Shown: positions 5,629 through 14,924 of the stretch, piece by piece
Layout: each line of letters begins with the position of its first letter
Position numbering within the stretch: position 1 is the stretch's first letter
From: JBGZFC01 sp964631255
GTDB lineage: Bacteria; Bacteroidota; Bacteroidia; Bacteroidales; Dysgonomonadaceae
Direction: 5' to 3'
Assembly (NCBI GenBank): GCA_964631255.1
Contig: CAZVWS010000050.1
Span: forward strand, 1 to 15,161
DNA: 15,161 bases
Position numbers and translations under genes: made by a program
The notes under the pieces: model-generated
Seen by the model: the letters and a program-made list of their open reading frames with translations, nothing else
What the model was told of the DNA's origin: nothing
The model's database searches: none

Positions 5629-8600
5629 TTATGCTTCGTTTTCCATTTCTTGATATACGGTACTGCGTTTGTTGGCATTCATCTTTTCGAAATCGTCTTT
5701 AGAGGCAACTACAATTTTTTCGTATTCTCTAAGTCCGGTTCCTGCCGGAATCAAATGTCCACAAATTACATTCTCTTTCAAACCGGTCAGGTAGTCCACT
5801 TTGCCGTTGATAGCGGCATCGTTCAATACTTTTGTCGTTTCTTGGAAAGATGCTGCCGACATGAAACTGGTTGTTTGCAATGCAGCGCGAGTAATACCTT
5901 GCAATACTTGGTTGGCAGTGGCAGGTATGGCGTCGCGACTAACAATTAGTTTCAAATCTCGACGTTTGAGCGAGCTGTTTTCGTCGCGAAGTTTGCGAGC
6001 AGTAATTATCTGACCCGGTTCAAACGTTTGCGAATCGCCGGCATCAACAATGACTTTTTTGCCCCAGATGCGGTCGTTCTCTTCCATTATCTCGTGTTTG
6101 TCCACCAATTGTTGTTCCAGGAATCGGGTATCGCCCGGATCCATCACTTCTACTTTGCGCATCATTTGACGAACAATTACTTCAAAGTGTTTGTCGTTGA
6201 TTTTCACACCTTGCAAGCGATAAACATCTTGTACCTCGTTCACGATATATTCTTGTACGGCTGTCGGTCCTTTGATTGCCAAAATATCGGATGGGGTAAT
6301 TGCTCCGTCCGAGAGCGGCATACCGGCACGAATGAAGTCATTCTCTTGTACCAGAATTTGTTTTGATAGAGGAACCAGGTATTTCTTCTCTTCGTTGATT
6401 TTGGAAGTAATGGTTATTTCCTGATTTCCGCGTTTGATTTTTCCGAAAGAAACCTCTCCGTCAATTTCGGCAACCACTGCCGGATTGGATGGGTTACGTG
6501 CTTCAAATAATTCGGTTACACGTGGAAGACCTCCCGTGATATCGCCGGCTTTGCCAACGGCACGCGGAATTTTTACCAAAATATCACCGACTTTGATGTT
6601 GTCGTCTTCGCTTTTCACCACGTGCGATCCCAGCGGGAGCGTGTAGGAGCGAAGCAAATCGCCATCTTCGTTCAAGATATGTGCCGAAGGAGCTTTGGTT
6701 TTATCGCGCGATTCGATAATAACTTTTTCCTTCAAACCGGTTTGTTCGTCCGACTCAATTTTGTAGGTCAGACCTTCGATAAAGTTTTCAAACTTGATTG
6801 TACCACCCGCTTCCGAAATAATTACAGCGTTGAATGGGTCCCATTCGCTTATCAAATCGCCTTTTTTCACTTTGTCGCCATCGTTGTAATATAGTTTAGA
6901 ACCATAAGGCACGTTGTGCGAAAGTAGAACAATTTTGGTATTTGGGTCTATTACACGCATCTCAACCAAGCGGCTCACTACAACTTTGATAGGTTTACCT
7001 TCGGCATTTTGAGATTCCACAAATCGTAGCTCGTCAAATTCCAAGATACCATCGTATTTGGTTACGATACTGTTTTCGGCTGCAATGTTGGAAGCGATAC
7101 CTCCCACGTGGAAAGTACGCAGCGTGAGCTGTGTTCCCGGCTCTCCAATAGATTGAGCGGCAATTACTCCCACGGCTTCTCCTTTTTGTACCATGCGTCC
7201 GGTAGCCAAGTTGCGTCCGTAACATTTGGCGCAAACGCCTTGTCGCGATTCGCAAGTAAGTACGGAACGAATCTCCACTCGTTCGATGGGTGAACCTTTT
7301 ATTTTTTGGATAACATCTTCGGTGATTTCTTCGCCCGAATTAACCAAAATTTCGCCGGTAGTAGGGTGTTGCACATCGTGCACCGATACGCGTCCCAAGA
7401 TACGTTCTTCTAACGAGGCGATAACTTCGTCGTTGTTTTTTATTGCAGTAGCGGTCAAACCACGCAGGGTGCCGCAGTCTTCTTCGTTGATAATCACGTC
7501 TTGCGAAACGTCCACCAAACGACGTGTTAAGTAACCGGCGTCGGCAGTTTTCAGAGCCGTATCGGCAAGACCTTTACGGGCACCGTGGGTAGAGATAAAA
7601 TACTCCAAAACCGAGAGTCCTTCTTTGAAGTTAGAAAGAATCGGGTTTTCGATAATTTGTGCCCCTTCCGTGCTGCTTTTTTGTGGTTTTGCCATCAATC
7701 CGCGCATACCCGACAACTGTCTGATTTGTTCGCGCGAACCACGAGCTCCCGAGTCAAGCATCATGTAAACCGAGTTGAATCCTTGGTCGTCTTCGGCAAG
7801 TTGTTGCATCAGGATATTCGACAATTTGGAGTTGATATGTGTCCAAATATCAATGATTTGGTTATAGCGTTCATTGTATGTAATGAATCCCATGCTATAG
7901 TTCTCCATAATCTGCTCCACTTCGCTGTAACCTTGTTTGATGAGGTCTTCTTTTTCTTTCGGGATGATTACATCTTCCAAGTTGAAAGACAAACCGCCTT
8001 TGAATGCCATTTTGTATCCAAGGTCTTTGATATCGTCCAAATATTGGGCTGTGCGGGCTACACCGCAAGTTTTGATAACCAAGCCGATGATGTCGCGCAA
8101 CGATTTCTTTGAGAGCAACTCGTTGATATAACCCACTTCTTTGGGGATATATTCGTTGGTAATAACACGTCCTACTGTGGTTTCGTGCATTTTACGAATC
8201 GGGTCGCCATTTTCGTCTATGTCGTCCACAATCACTTTTACCAATGCGTGAATATCCACTGCACCTTCGTTGTAAGCAATGATTGCTTCTTCTTCGCCAT
8301 AAAAGGTCATGCCTTCGCCTTTCGCTCCGGGACGTATTTTGGTGATGTAGTACAATCCCAAAACCATGTCTTGCGACGGCACAGTGATAGGTGCGCCGTT
8401 TGCTGGATTCAGAATGTTATGTGCAGCCAGCATGAGCAGTTGTGCTTCCAAAATGGCTTCGTTGCCCAATGGAAGGTGCACCGCCATTTGGTCGCCATCG
8501 AAGTCGGCATTGAATGCCGTACACGATAGCGGGTGCAATTGAATAGCTTTACCTTCAATCAGTTTCGGTTGGAACGACTGAATACCCAAACGGTGCAGGG

Positions 8601-9915
8601 TAGGGGCACGGTTCAGCAGAACGGGGTGTCCTTTCATCACGTGTTCCAATATATCGTAAACGATAGGTTCTTTTCTATCCACGATTTTTTTAGCCGATTT
8701 CACGGTTTTTACAATTCCTCTTTCAATGAGTTTTCTGATGATGAATGGTTTGTATAGCTCTGCAGCCATGTCTTTTGGCAAACCACATTCGTGCATCTTC
8801 AGTTCGGGACCCACCACGATAACCGAGCGTGCCGAGTAGTCAACACGTTTACCCAAAAGGTTCTGACGGAAGCGTCCCTGTTTTCCTTTCAAACTGTCGG
8901 AAAGAGATTTCAATGGGCGGTTGGAGTCTGTTTTTATCGCGCTCGATTTGCGTGAGTTGTCAAACAGAGAGTCCACGGCTTCTTGCAACATGCGTTTTTC
9001 GTTACGCAAAATCACATCCGGAGCTTTGATGTCGATAAGCCTTTTCAGACGGTTGTTACGGATGATTACACGACGGTAAAGATCGTTCAAGTCTGAAGTA
9101 GCAAATCTGCCGCCGTCCAACGGAACCAGTGGTCGCAAGTCGGGCGGGATAACCGGAACAACTTTCATAATCATCCATTCCGGTTTGTTTATATTTCTCG
9201 AACCACGAAACGCTTCTACAATTTGCAATTGTTTGAGTGCTTCGTTTATTCTTTGTTGCGAAGTATCGGTATCTGCACGGTGGCGCAACTGATGTGCCTG
9301 TTTGTCCAAATTGATGCGTTCCAAAAGGTCGAGTAGTGCTTCCGCTCCCATTTTAGCGATGAACTTATTGGGGTCAGAATCTTCCAACATTTGGTTTTCT
9401 TTGGGCAGAAATTCCAATAAATCTAAGTATTCTTCTTCGGTAAGAAGTTGTCTGTCTTCTACTTTATCGGCTAATGCGCCTGCCTGAATTACAATATATC
9501 TTTCGTAATAGATGATAGAATCCAATTTTTTGGTAGGGATTCCCAACAAGTAGCCAATTTTGTTTGGCAAAGACCTAAAGTACCAAATATGAGCTACCGG
9601 AACCACCAAATGGATGTGTCCGGTTCTTTCTCTACGAACTTTTTTTTCTGTAACTTCAACACCGCATCGGTCGCAAACAATTCCTTTATAGCGAATACGT
9701 TTATATTTTCCGCAATGGCATTCGTAGTCCTTTACCGGACCGAAAATGCGTTCGCAAAATAAACCGTCGCGTTCGGGCTTATAGGTGCGATAATTGATTG
9801 TTTCTGGTTTTAACACTTCGCCTGACGAATTTTCCAAAATATCTTCAGGAGATGCTAAACTGATGGTTATTTTTGAAAAGTTACTCTTTATTTTATTGTC
9901 TTTTCTGTATGCCAT
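5629..9915 (-). CDS. rpoC: DNA-directed RNA polymerase subunit beta'
   Basis: The 1428-residue largest catalytic subunit of RNA polymerase. The N-terminal zinc ribbon has Cys66, Cys68, Cys81 and Cys84 (ECHCGKYK...CDRCG). The active-site loop NADFDGDQMA places the magnesium-binding aspartates at 471, 473 and 475. The second zinc site is complete: Cys814 (DCGTLRG), Cys888, Cys895 and Cys898 (CESRQGVCAKCYG). The bridge/trigger region is seen in GEAVGVIAAQSIGEPGTQLT followed by LRTFHVGG. Length fits Bacteroidetes RpoC. The ATG chosen gives MAYRKDNKIK, the standard start. It is the last gene of the rplA-rplJ-rplL-rpoB-rpoC run, 125 bases after rpoB, and a terminator follows. No frame breaks or missing catalytic residues were seen. 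Confidence 0.99.
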   Translation of the reverse strand: MAYRKDNKIKSNFSKITISLASPEDILENSSGEVLKPETINYRTYKPERDGLFCERIFGPVKDYECHCGKYKRIRYKGIVCDRCGVEVTEKKVRRERTGHIHLVVPVAHIWYFRSLPNKIGYLLGIPTKKLDSIIYYERYIVIQAGALADKVEDRQLLTEEEYLDLLEFLPKENQMLEDSDPNKFIAKMGAEALLDLLERINLDKQAHQLRHRADTDTSQQRINEALKQLQIVEAFRGSRNINKPEWMIMKVVPVIPPDLRPLVPLDGGRFATSDLNDLYRRVIIRNNRLKRLIDIKAPDVILRNEKRMLQEAVDSLFDNSRKSSAIKTDSNRPLKSLSDSLKGKQGRFRQNLLGKRVDYSARSVIVVGPELKMHECGLPKDMAAELYKPFIIRKLIERGIVKTVKSAKKIVDRKEPIVYDILEHVMKGHPVLLNRAPTLHRLGIQSFQPKLIEGKAIQLHPLSCTAFNADFDGDQMAVHLPLGNEAILEAQLLMLAAHNILNPANGAPITVPSQDMVLGLYYITKIRPGAKGEGMTFYGEEEAIIAYNEGAVDIHALVKVIVDDIDENGDPIRKMHETTVGRVITNEYIPKEVGYINELLSKKSLRDIIGLVIKTCGVARTAQYLDDIKDLGYKMAFKGGLSFNLEDVIIPKEKEDLIKQGYSEVEQIMENYSMGFITYNERYNQIIDIWTHINSKLSNILMQQLAEDDQGFNSVYMMLDSGARGSREQIRQLSGMRGLMAKPQKSSTEGAQIIENPILSNFKEGLSVLEYFISTHGARKGLADTALKTADAGYLTRRLVDVSQDVIINEEDCGTLRGLTATAIKNNDEVIASLEERILGRVSVHDVQHPTTGEILVNSGEEITEDVIQKIKGSPIERVEIRSVLTCESRQGVCAKCYGRNLATGRMVQKGEAVGVIAAQSIGEPGTQLTLRTFHVGGIASNIAAENSIVTKYDGILEFDELRFVESQNAEGKPIKVVVSRLVEMRVIDPNTKIVLLSHNVPYGSKLYYNDGDKVKKGDLISEWDPFNAVIISEAGGTIKFENFIEGLTYKIESDEQTGLKEKVIIESRDKTKAPSAHILNEDGDLLRSYTLPLGSHVVKSEDDNIKVGDILVKIPRAVGKAGDITGGLPRVTELFEARNPSNPAVVAEIDGEVSFGKIKRGNQEITITSKINEEKKYLVPLSKQILVQENDFIRAGMPLSDGAITPSDILAIKGPTAVQEYIVNEVQDVYRLQGVKINDKHFEVIVRQMMRKVEVMDPGDTRFLEQQLVDKHEIMEENDRIWGKKVIVDAGDSQTFEPGQIITARKLRDENSSLKRRDLKLIVSRDAIPATANQVLQGITRAALQTTSFMSAASFQETTKVLNDAAINGKVDYLTGLKENVICGHLIPAGTGLREYEKIVVASKDDFEKMNANKRSTVYQEMENEA

Positions 9916-9963
9916 ATTGTTGTTGTATAAAGAGTTATATTTTTAAGCAAATTGATAAAATTG

Positions 9964-10016
9964 CCGGTATGCCAATTTGTTTGCCCATGTTACCATTTTG
10001 TAAATCGGCATACCGG
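9964..10016 (-). promoter_or_regulatory. Perfect inverted repeat in the rpoB-rpoC gap
   Basis: CCGGTATGCC (9964-9973) is the exact reverse complement of GGCATACCGG (10007-10016). After one A-C mismatch the stem continues with ATTT/AAAT (9975-9978 with 10002-10005). The loop is about 24 nt. On the transcript it lies between the rpoB stop and the rpoC start. What follows is only CAATTTTATC, a weak U-stretch, so a full terminator is unlikely. RNA processing, transcript stabilisation or partial attenuation are possible. The rest of the gap (9916-10040) has no ORF and no clear promoter. Confidence 0.65.
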
Positions 10017-10040
10017 AATATTGATTGATTGAGCTATTGG

Positions 10041-13000
10041 TTAGTCAAGCGTTACGCTCATTCCCAAGCCTTTTAGTTCGTGAAGCAGAACGTTTAGCGA
10101 CTCCGGAATGCCTGGTTGTGGCATTGGTTCTCCTTTCACAATGGCTTCGTAAGCTCTGGAACGTCCTATCACATCGTCCGATTTGATGGTCAGAATCTCT
10201 TGCAAAATGTGCGATGCACCAAAGGCTTCCAACGCCCAAACCTCCATTTCTCCAAAACGCTGACCTCCAAATTGGGCTTTACCACCCAATGGTTGTTGCG
10301 TAATGAGCGAGTACGGACCAATAGAGCGAGCGTGCATTTTGTCTTCCACCATGTGTCCCAGTTTCAGCATATAGATAATACCTACGGTTGCCGGTTGGTC
10401 AAAACGTTCGCCTGTGCCGCCATCGTACAAGTAGGTTTTGCCGTAGCGAGGCACGCCTGCTTTGTCTGTCCAATGGTTTAAGTCTTCCATAGATGCGCCG
10501 TCAAAAATCGGTGTCGAGAATTTCACGTCTAATTTCTGACCTGCCCAACCCAATACAGTTTCAAATATTTGTCCCAAGTTCATACGCGAAGGTACTCCTA
10601 GCGGGTTCAAAACGATATCTACCGGTGTGCCGTCTTCCAAGAAAGGCATATCTTCGGGGCGAACGATTCTGGAAACGATACCTTTGTTTCCGTGGCGTCC
10701 CGCCATTTTATCTCCAACTTGTATCTTGCGTTTTTTGGCTACATATACTTTGGCTATTTGCATGATTCCCGAGGGTAATTCATCGCCGATAGTCAAATCA
10801 AAACGTTTGCGTTTGAGTGCAGCGTCCAGTTCTTTGTATTTGCGCAAATAGTTGATAACGGTTGTTCTTACCAATTTGTTTTTGTGTCCGTCGCTGGTCC
10901 ATTTGCTGAGTTGGATTGATTCGTAATCGATATCCGACAATACTTTGGCAGTAAATTTAGCACCTTTTGGTACTACATCCATGTTGGTATAGTCTTTGAC
11001 TCCTGCAGATGTTTTTCCTTCAGTGATGACGAGCAACTTTTCGATAAGAATTTTCTTGAGTTCTTCCATTTTGGCTTCGAACTCTTCGTCAATTTTGGGA
11101 AGCAACGCTTTGTTAGAAAGTTTTGATTTGCCTTTTTTGGCTGCTTTCGAGAACAGATTGGTTGCAATAACCACACCTTTGAGCGATGGAGATGCTTTGA
11201 GCGATGCGTCTTTCACGTCGCCCGCTTTGTCTCCAAAAATTGCACGCAACAGTTTTTCTTCGGGTGATGGGTCTGATTCGCCTTTCGGGGTAATTTTTCC
11301 TATCAATATGTCTCCCGGTTTCACACGGGCTCCGATACGAATGATTCCGTTTTCGTCCAAATCTTTGGTAGCGTCTTCGCTCACGTTGGGTATATCGGAA
11401 GTAAGTTCTTCCAATCCGCGTTTTGTTTCGCGAACTTCCAAAGCAAATTCTTCCACGTGAACCGAGGTAAACACGTCGTCGCTTACCATTCTTTCATTCA
11501 ACACAATGGCATCCTCGAAGTTGTAACCTTTCCAGGGCATGAATGCCACTTTTAGGTTTCGTCCGAGTGCCAACTCGCCATTTTGGGTAGAGTATCCTTC
11601 GGTCAGAATATCGCCTTTGGCTACTTTTTGTCCTACCTCACAAATGGGGCGCAAGTCTATTGTAGTGTTTTGATTGGTTTTTCTGAATTTGGGAATGTTG
11701 TATGTTTTTACAGCATCCTCAAAACTTGTAAACTCTTCGTCCTCAGTTCTATTGTATTTTATTTTGATGGTTGTAGCATCTACATAGATTATTTCGCCAT
11801 CATTTTCTGCCATTATCTGCGTGCGCGAGTCAATAATTAATTGTTTCTCGATTCCTGTTCCCACAATGGGGGATTCGTTGCGAATCAAAGGCACTGCTTG
11901 GCGCATCATGTTAGATCCCATCAGAGCGCGGTTGGCATCGTCGTGTTCCAAAAATGGAATAAGTGATGCGGCGATTGAGGCAATCTGCATGGGCGAAACG
12001 TCCATCAAATCTACCTCTTCGGGTGCCACCACGGGGTAGTCGGCTTCTTTTCTGGCTTTTACTCTCGGTAAGATAAAGTTTCCTTTTTCGTCGAGCGGCG
12101 CGTTACCTTGTGCAATTATTTTGTTTTCTTCTTCGGCTGCCAAGTAGATAACGTTGTTGTTGTCAATATCTACCACACCATCTTTTACCGTACGGTAAGG
12201 AGTTTCGATGAAACCGAGGTCATTTATTTTGGCGTAAACGCAAAGCGATGAGATAAGCCCGATGTTAGGCCCTTCGGGAGTTTCTATCGGGCACAAACGT
12301 CCGTAGTGCGTGTAGTGAACGTCGCGCACCTCAAAACCGGCACGCTCGCGCGAAAGTCCGCCCGGTCCCAATGCCGATAGGCGTCGTTTGTGTGTAATTT
12401 CTGCCAATGGATTGGTTTGGTCCATGAATTGCGACAAGGCATTTGTACCAAAAAACGAGTTTATTACCGACGAAATTGTTTTGGCATTGATCAAATCAAT
12501 CGGGGTAAATACTTCGTTGTCGCGCACGTTCATTCTTTCACGAATGATGCGTGCCATTCTATTCAAACCTATTCCAAATTGGTTATAAAGTTGTTCGCCA
12601 ACTGTGCGTACACGTCTGTTACTCAAGTGGTCGATGTCATCAACCAGTGCTTTCGAGTTTGCCAGTTCTATCAGATATTTGATAATTGCAATGATGTCTT
12701 CTTTGGTAAGGACACGTATGCTGTCGTCAATATCTAAGTCCAGTTTTTTGTTGATACGGTAGCGACCTACATCGCCCAAGTCATACCTTTTTTCGGAGAA
12801 AAACAGGTTGTTTATTACTTCGCGGGCACTGGAGTCGTCGGCAGGTTCGGCACTACGCAGTTGTCGATATATATGTCTGATTGCATCAATCTCCGTGTTA
12901 CTCGGGTCTTTTTGCAATGTGTTGTAAATGATAGAGTAATCTGACGAGTTTGGCGTGTCTTTGTGCAACAGGATTGCCGATACACCCGATTCTAAAATCT

Positions 13001-13850
13001 CGTCTATTTGCTCTTGTTCCAGAACGGTTTCGCGTTCTATGATAATTTCGTTTCTTTCGATAGAGGTTACTTCGCCGGTGTCTTCGTCCACGAAGTCTTC
13101 CATCCACGATTTAAGAACACGTGCAGCCAATTTTCGGCCTTGCACTTTTTTCAGGTTTGTTTTGTTTACTTTTACCTCTTCTGCCAAGTCAAATATTTCG
13201 AGAATATCTTTATCGCTCTCGAAACCGATTGAACGAAGTAAAGTGGTAACCGGTAATTTCTTTTTCCGATCGATATAGGCGTACATCACGTTGTTGATGT
13301 CGGTAGCAAATTCAATCCACGACCCTTTAAACGGAATAATTCTTGCCGAGTAGAGTAGGGTGCCGTTGGCGTGCATGCTTTGTCCGAAAAATACGCCGGG
13401 CGAACGATGCAGTTGGGAAACGATAACACGTTCCGCGCCATTGATTACGAATGTACCTTTTTCTGTCATGTAGGGAATAGTGCCCAAATACACGTCTTGT
13501 ATCACGGGTGCAAAGTCCTCGTGGTCAGGGTCGGTACAGTATAAGTATAGTTTAGCTTTGAGTGGTACGCTATAGGTGAGTCCTCTGTCCACACACTCGT
13601 CTATGGTGTAGCGTGGTGGATCTACAAAATAATCTAAAAACTCAAGGACGAAGTTGTTACGAGTATCCGCGATGGGGAAGTTCTCGGTAAAAACCTTATA
13701 CAATCCTTCATTTTTTCTGCTTTCGGGAGGTGCGTCTAATTGTAGGAAATCTTGAAACGATTTTAGTTGAATTTCAAGGAAGTCGGGAAAATCAAGTTGA
13801 TTTTCTATGGACGCGAAATTTATTCTTTGGTTGGTTTTATTAGAAGACAT
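10041..13850 (-). CDS. rpoB: DNA-directed RNA polymerase subunit beta
   Basis: The 1269-residue second catalytic subunit of RNA polymerase, shorter than the E. coli protein (1342) but usual for Bacteroidetes. The rifampicin pocket reads LSQFMDQTNPLAEITHKRR then LSALGPGG; Asp477, His487 and Ser492 match E. coli Asp516, His526 and Ser531, so these main resistance positions are of the sensitive type. Differences from E. coli are Ala471 (Gln510), Thr479 (Asn518), Ala483 (Ser522) and Leu491 (Ile530). The catalytic lysines of GDKMAGRHGNKG are Lys1048 and Lys1056. RYGKTYLYDGGTGE and QPLGGKAQFGGQRFGEMEVW mark the C-terminal clamp region. The start MSSNKTNQRINFAS is well placed after a 100-base gap from rplL that holds an attenuator-like hairpin. 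The frame is intact throughout. Confidence 0.99.
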   Translation of the reverse strand: MSSNKTNQRINFASIENQLDFPDFLEIQLKSFQDFLQLDAPPESRKNEGLYKVFTENFPIADTRNNFVLEFLDYFVDPPRYTIDECVDRGLTYSVPLKAKLYLYCTDPDHEDFAPVIQDVYLGTIPYMTEKGTFVINGAERVIVSQLHRSPGVFFGQSMHANGTLLYSARIIPFKGSWIEFATDINNVMYAYIDRKKKLPVTTLLRSIGFESDKDILEIFDLAEEVKVNKTNLKKVQGRKLAARVLKSWMEDFVDEDTGEVTSIERNEIIIERETVLEQEQIDEILESGVSAILLHKDTPNSSDYSIIYNTLQKDPSNTEIDAIRHIYRQLRSAEPADDSSAREVINNLFFSEKRYDLGDVGRYRINKKLDLDIDDSIRVLTKEDIIAIIKYLIELANSKALVDDIDHLSNRRVRTVGEQLYNQFGIGLNRMARIIRERMNVRDNEVFTPIDLINAKTISSVINSFFGTNALSQFMDQTNPLAEITHKRRLSALGPGGLSRERAGFEVRDVHYTHYGRLCPIETPEGPNIGLISSLCVYAKINDLGFIETPYRTVKDGVVDIDNNNVIYLAAEEENKIIAQGNAPLDEKGNFILPRVKARKEADYPVVAPEEVDLMDVSPMQIASIAASLIPFLEHDDANRALMGSNMMRQAVPLIRNESPIVGTGIEKQLIIDSRTQIMAENDGEIIYVDATTIKIKYNRTEDEEFTSFEDAVKTYNIPKFRKTNQNTTIDLRPICEVGQKVAKGDILTEGYSTQNGELALGRNLKVAFMPWKGYNFEDAIVLNERMVSDDVFTSVHVEEFALEVRETKRGLEELTSDIPNVSEDATKDLDENGIIRIGARVKPGDILIGKITPKGESDPSPEEKLLRAIFGDKAGDVKDASLKASPSLKGVVIATNLFSKAAKKGKSKLSNKALLPKIDEEFEAKMEELKKILIEKLLVITEGKTSAGVKDYTNMDVVPKGAKFTAKVLSDIDYESIQLSKWTSDGHKNKLVRTTVINYLRKYKELDAALKRKRFDLTIGDELPSGIMQIAKVYVAKKRKIQVGDKMAGRHGNKGIVSRIVRPEDMPFLEDGTPVDIVLNPLGVPSRMNLGQIFETVLGWAGQKLDVKFSTPIFDGASMEDLNHWTDKAGVPRYGKTYLYDGGTGERFDQPATVGIIYMLKLGHMVEDKMHARSIGPYSLITQQPLGGKAQFGGQRFGEMEVWALEAFGASHILQEILTIKSDDVIGRSRAYEAIVKGEPMPQPGIPESLNVLLHELKGLGMSVTLD

Positions 13851-13892
13851 GGATAAATGAGTTTTTGAACTTATGTATGTATTGACACAAAA

Positions 13893-13925
13893 GGTTAAGA
13901 ATCTTCTACTTGAAGATTCCTAACC
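13893..13925 (-). promoter_or_regulatory. Attenuator-like hairpin between rplL and rpoB
   Basis: GAATCTTC (13899-13906) pairs perfectly with GAAGATTC (13912-13919) around a 5-nt loop; after an A-C mismatch, GGTTA (13893-13897) pairs with TAACC (13921-13925). In the transcript the stem is followed by CCTTTTGTG, a short U-run. Its place matches the partial terminator and RNase III site known between rplL and rpoB in E. coli, which lowers polymerase output relative to ribosomal proteins. A small ACCTA-TTTT-TAGGT hairpin (13932-13945) lies between it and the rplL stop. Confidence 0.65.
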
Positions 13926-13950
13926 AAGTTAACCTATTTTTAGGTATTTT

Positions 13951-14328
13951 TTATTTAAGTTCAACTTCTGCTCCTGCTTCTTCAAGTTGTTTTTTCAAAG
14001 CATCTGCTTCGTCTTTTGTTACACCTTTTTTGATTTCGCTTGGAGCTCCGTCCACGATGTCTTTGGCTTCTTTCAAACCAAGTCCGGTTAATTCTTTTAC
14101 TGCTTTTACAACAGCCAATTTTGCCGAACCGGCACTTTTAAGAATTACATCGAATTCTGTTTTTTCTTCAGCTGCTGCTGCTTCACCGGCTGCTGCGGGA
14201 GCTGCCATTGCTACAGCTGCTGCTGCAGGTTCGATTCCGTATTCAGTTTTAAGAATTTCAGCAAGTTCGTTAACTTCTTTAACAGTTAAGTTTACTAATT
14301 CTTCAGCAAATTTTTTTAAGTCTGCCAT
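13951..14328 (-). CDS. rplL: Large ribosomal subunit protein bL12 (L7/L12)
   Basis: A 125-residue stalk protein of the 50S subunit that recruits translation GTPases. The N-terminal dimerisation/L10-binding domain is residues 1 to about 33 (MADLKKFAEELVNLTVKEVN). An Ala-rich flexible hinge follows (about 35-54, AAAAVAMAAPAAAGEAAAA). The C-terminal factor-binding domain runs from about 57 (EFDVILKSAG) with the conserved TGLGLKEAKDIVDGAPSEIK and the end EEAGAEVELK. Length and order are standard. It lies 48 bases after rplJ, its structural partner, and ahead of rpoB. Confidence 0.99.
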   Translation of the reverse strand: MADLKKFAEELVNLTVKEVNELAEILKTEYGIEPAAAAVAMAAPAAAGEAAAAEEKTEFDVILKSAGSAKLAVVKAVKELTGLGLKEAKDIVDGAPSEIKKGVTKDEADALKKQLEEAGAEVELK

Positions 14329-14376
14329 TTTTGTATTTGTTTAAATTGATTACTAATTCTGTTTGTTTGTTTATTT

Positions 14377-14901
14377 TTAATTTTCTCTTTCCGAAAGCGT
14401 TTTGAGTACTCCGTGAAGTAGTGTGCCGCCGGATTGGAGAGACGAAATAACATTCTTGGCAGGCGACTGCAAGATTGTGATAACTTCGCCGAGCAATTCT
14501 GTTTTACTCTTGATACTAACAAGATCTTTCAGCGTGTTGGCTCCAATAAAGAAGCTTTCTTGTACGTATGCGCCTTTTAACGCCGGTACTGCCGATTTGT
14601 TCTTGTTATATTTTTCGATGAGCTTTGCAGGAGCATTGGCATTGTTCGAAAACATGATTGCTGTATTGCCATTCAAGATGGGGTACAACTCTTCGTAGTT
14701 TCCTTCCAATGATTCTAATGCCTTACGTAGCAAGGTGTTTTTTACTACCAACAGCTTGATGTCCTCTTTAGAGCACTCTCTTCTCAATATGCTGGTTTTT
14801 GCTGCATTCAGTGTAGCAATGTCAGTCAGATAGAAGTGTTCGTACTCTTGCAAGTTAGCTGCAATTTTTTCTATAATGATGTTTTTATCTTCCTTTTTCA
14901 T
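14377..14901 (-). CDS. rplJ: Large ribosomal subunit protein uL10
   Basis: A 174-residue base of the ribosomal stalk: its N-terminal domain binds 23S rRNA with L11 and its C-terminal helix carries L7/L12 dimers. Recognisable stretches are KKEDKNIIIEKIAANLQEYE, LRRECSKEDIKLLVVKNTLLRKALE, LNGNTAIMFSN and LKGAYVQESFFIG. The C-terminal part LLGEVITILQSPAKNVISSL is usual for the family. It starts 23 bases after the rplA stop. In many bacteria L10-L12 represses its own operon by binding the leader; no such leader fits in this short gap, so any such site would be farther upstream, outside the window. Confidence 0.98.
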   Translation of the reverse strand: MKKEDKNIIIEKIAANLQEYEHFYLTDIATLNAAKTSILRRECSKEDIKLLVVKNTLLRKALESLEGNYEELYPILNGNTAIMFSNNANAPAKLIEKYNKNKSAVPALKGAYVQESFFIGANTLKDLVSIKSKTELLGEVITILQSPAKNVISSLQSGGTLLHGVLKTLSEREN

Positions 14902-14924
14902 AGATTCTTCTGCTTTTTAATCAA

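Noticed and set aside
7585..8112. 175-codon plus-strand open frame antisense to rpoC
   Set aside because: It lies wholly within highly conserved rpoC codons, and its odd composition follows from the opposite strand.
13851..13895. Possible separate rpoB promoter
   Set aside because: The best TAnnTTTG-like site on the minus strand has two mismatches and wrong spacing to the nearest TTTG.
13910..14344. Ser/Ala-rich plus-strand frame antisense to rplL
   Set aside because: Its Ala/Ser runs mirror the Ala-rich L7/L12 hinge on the other strand.
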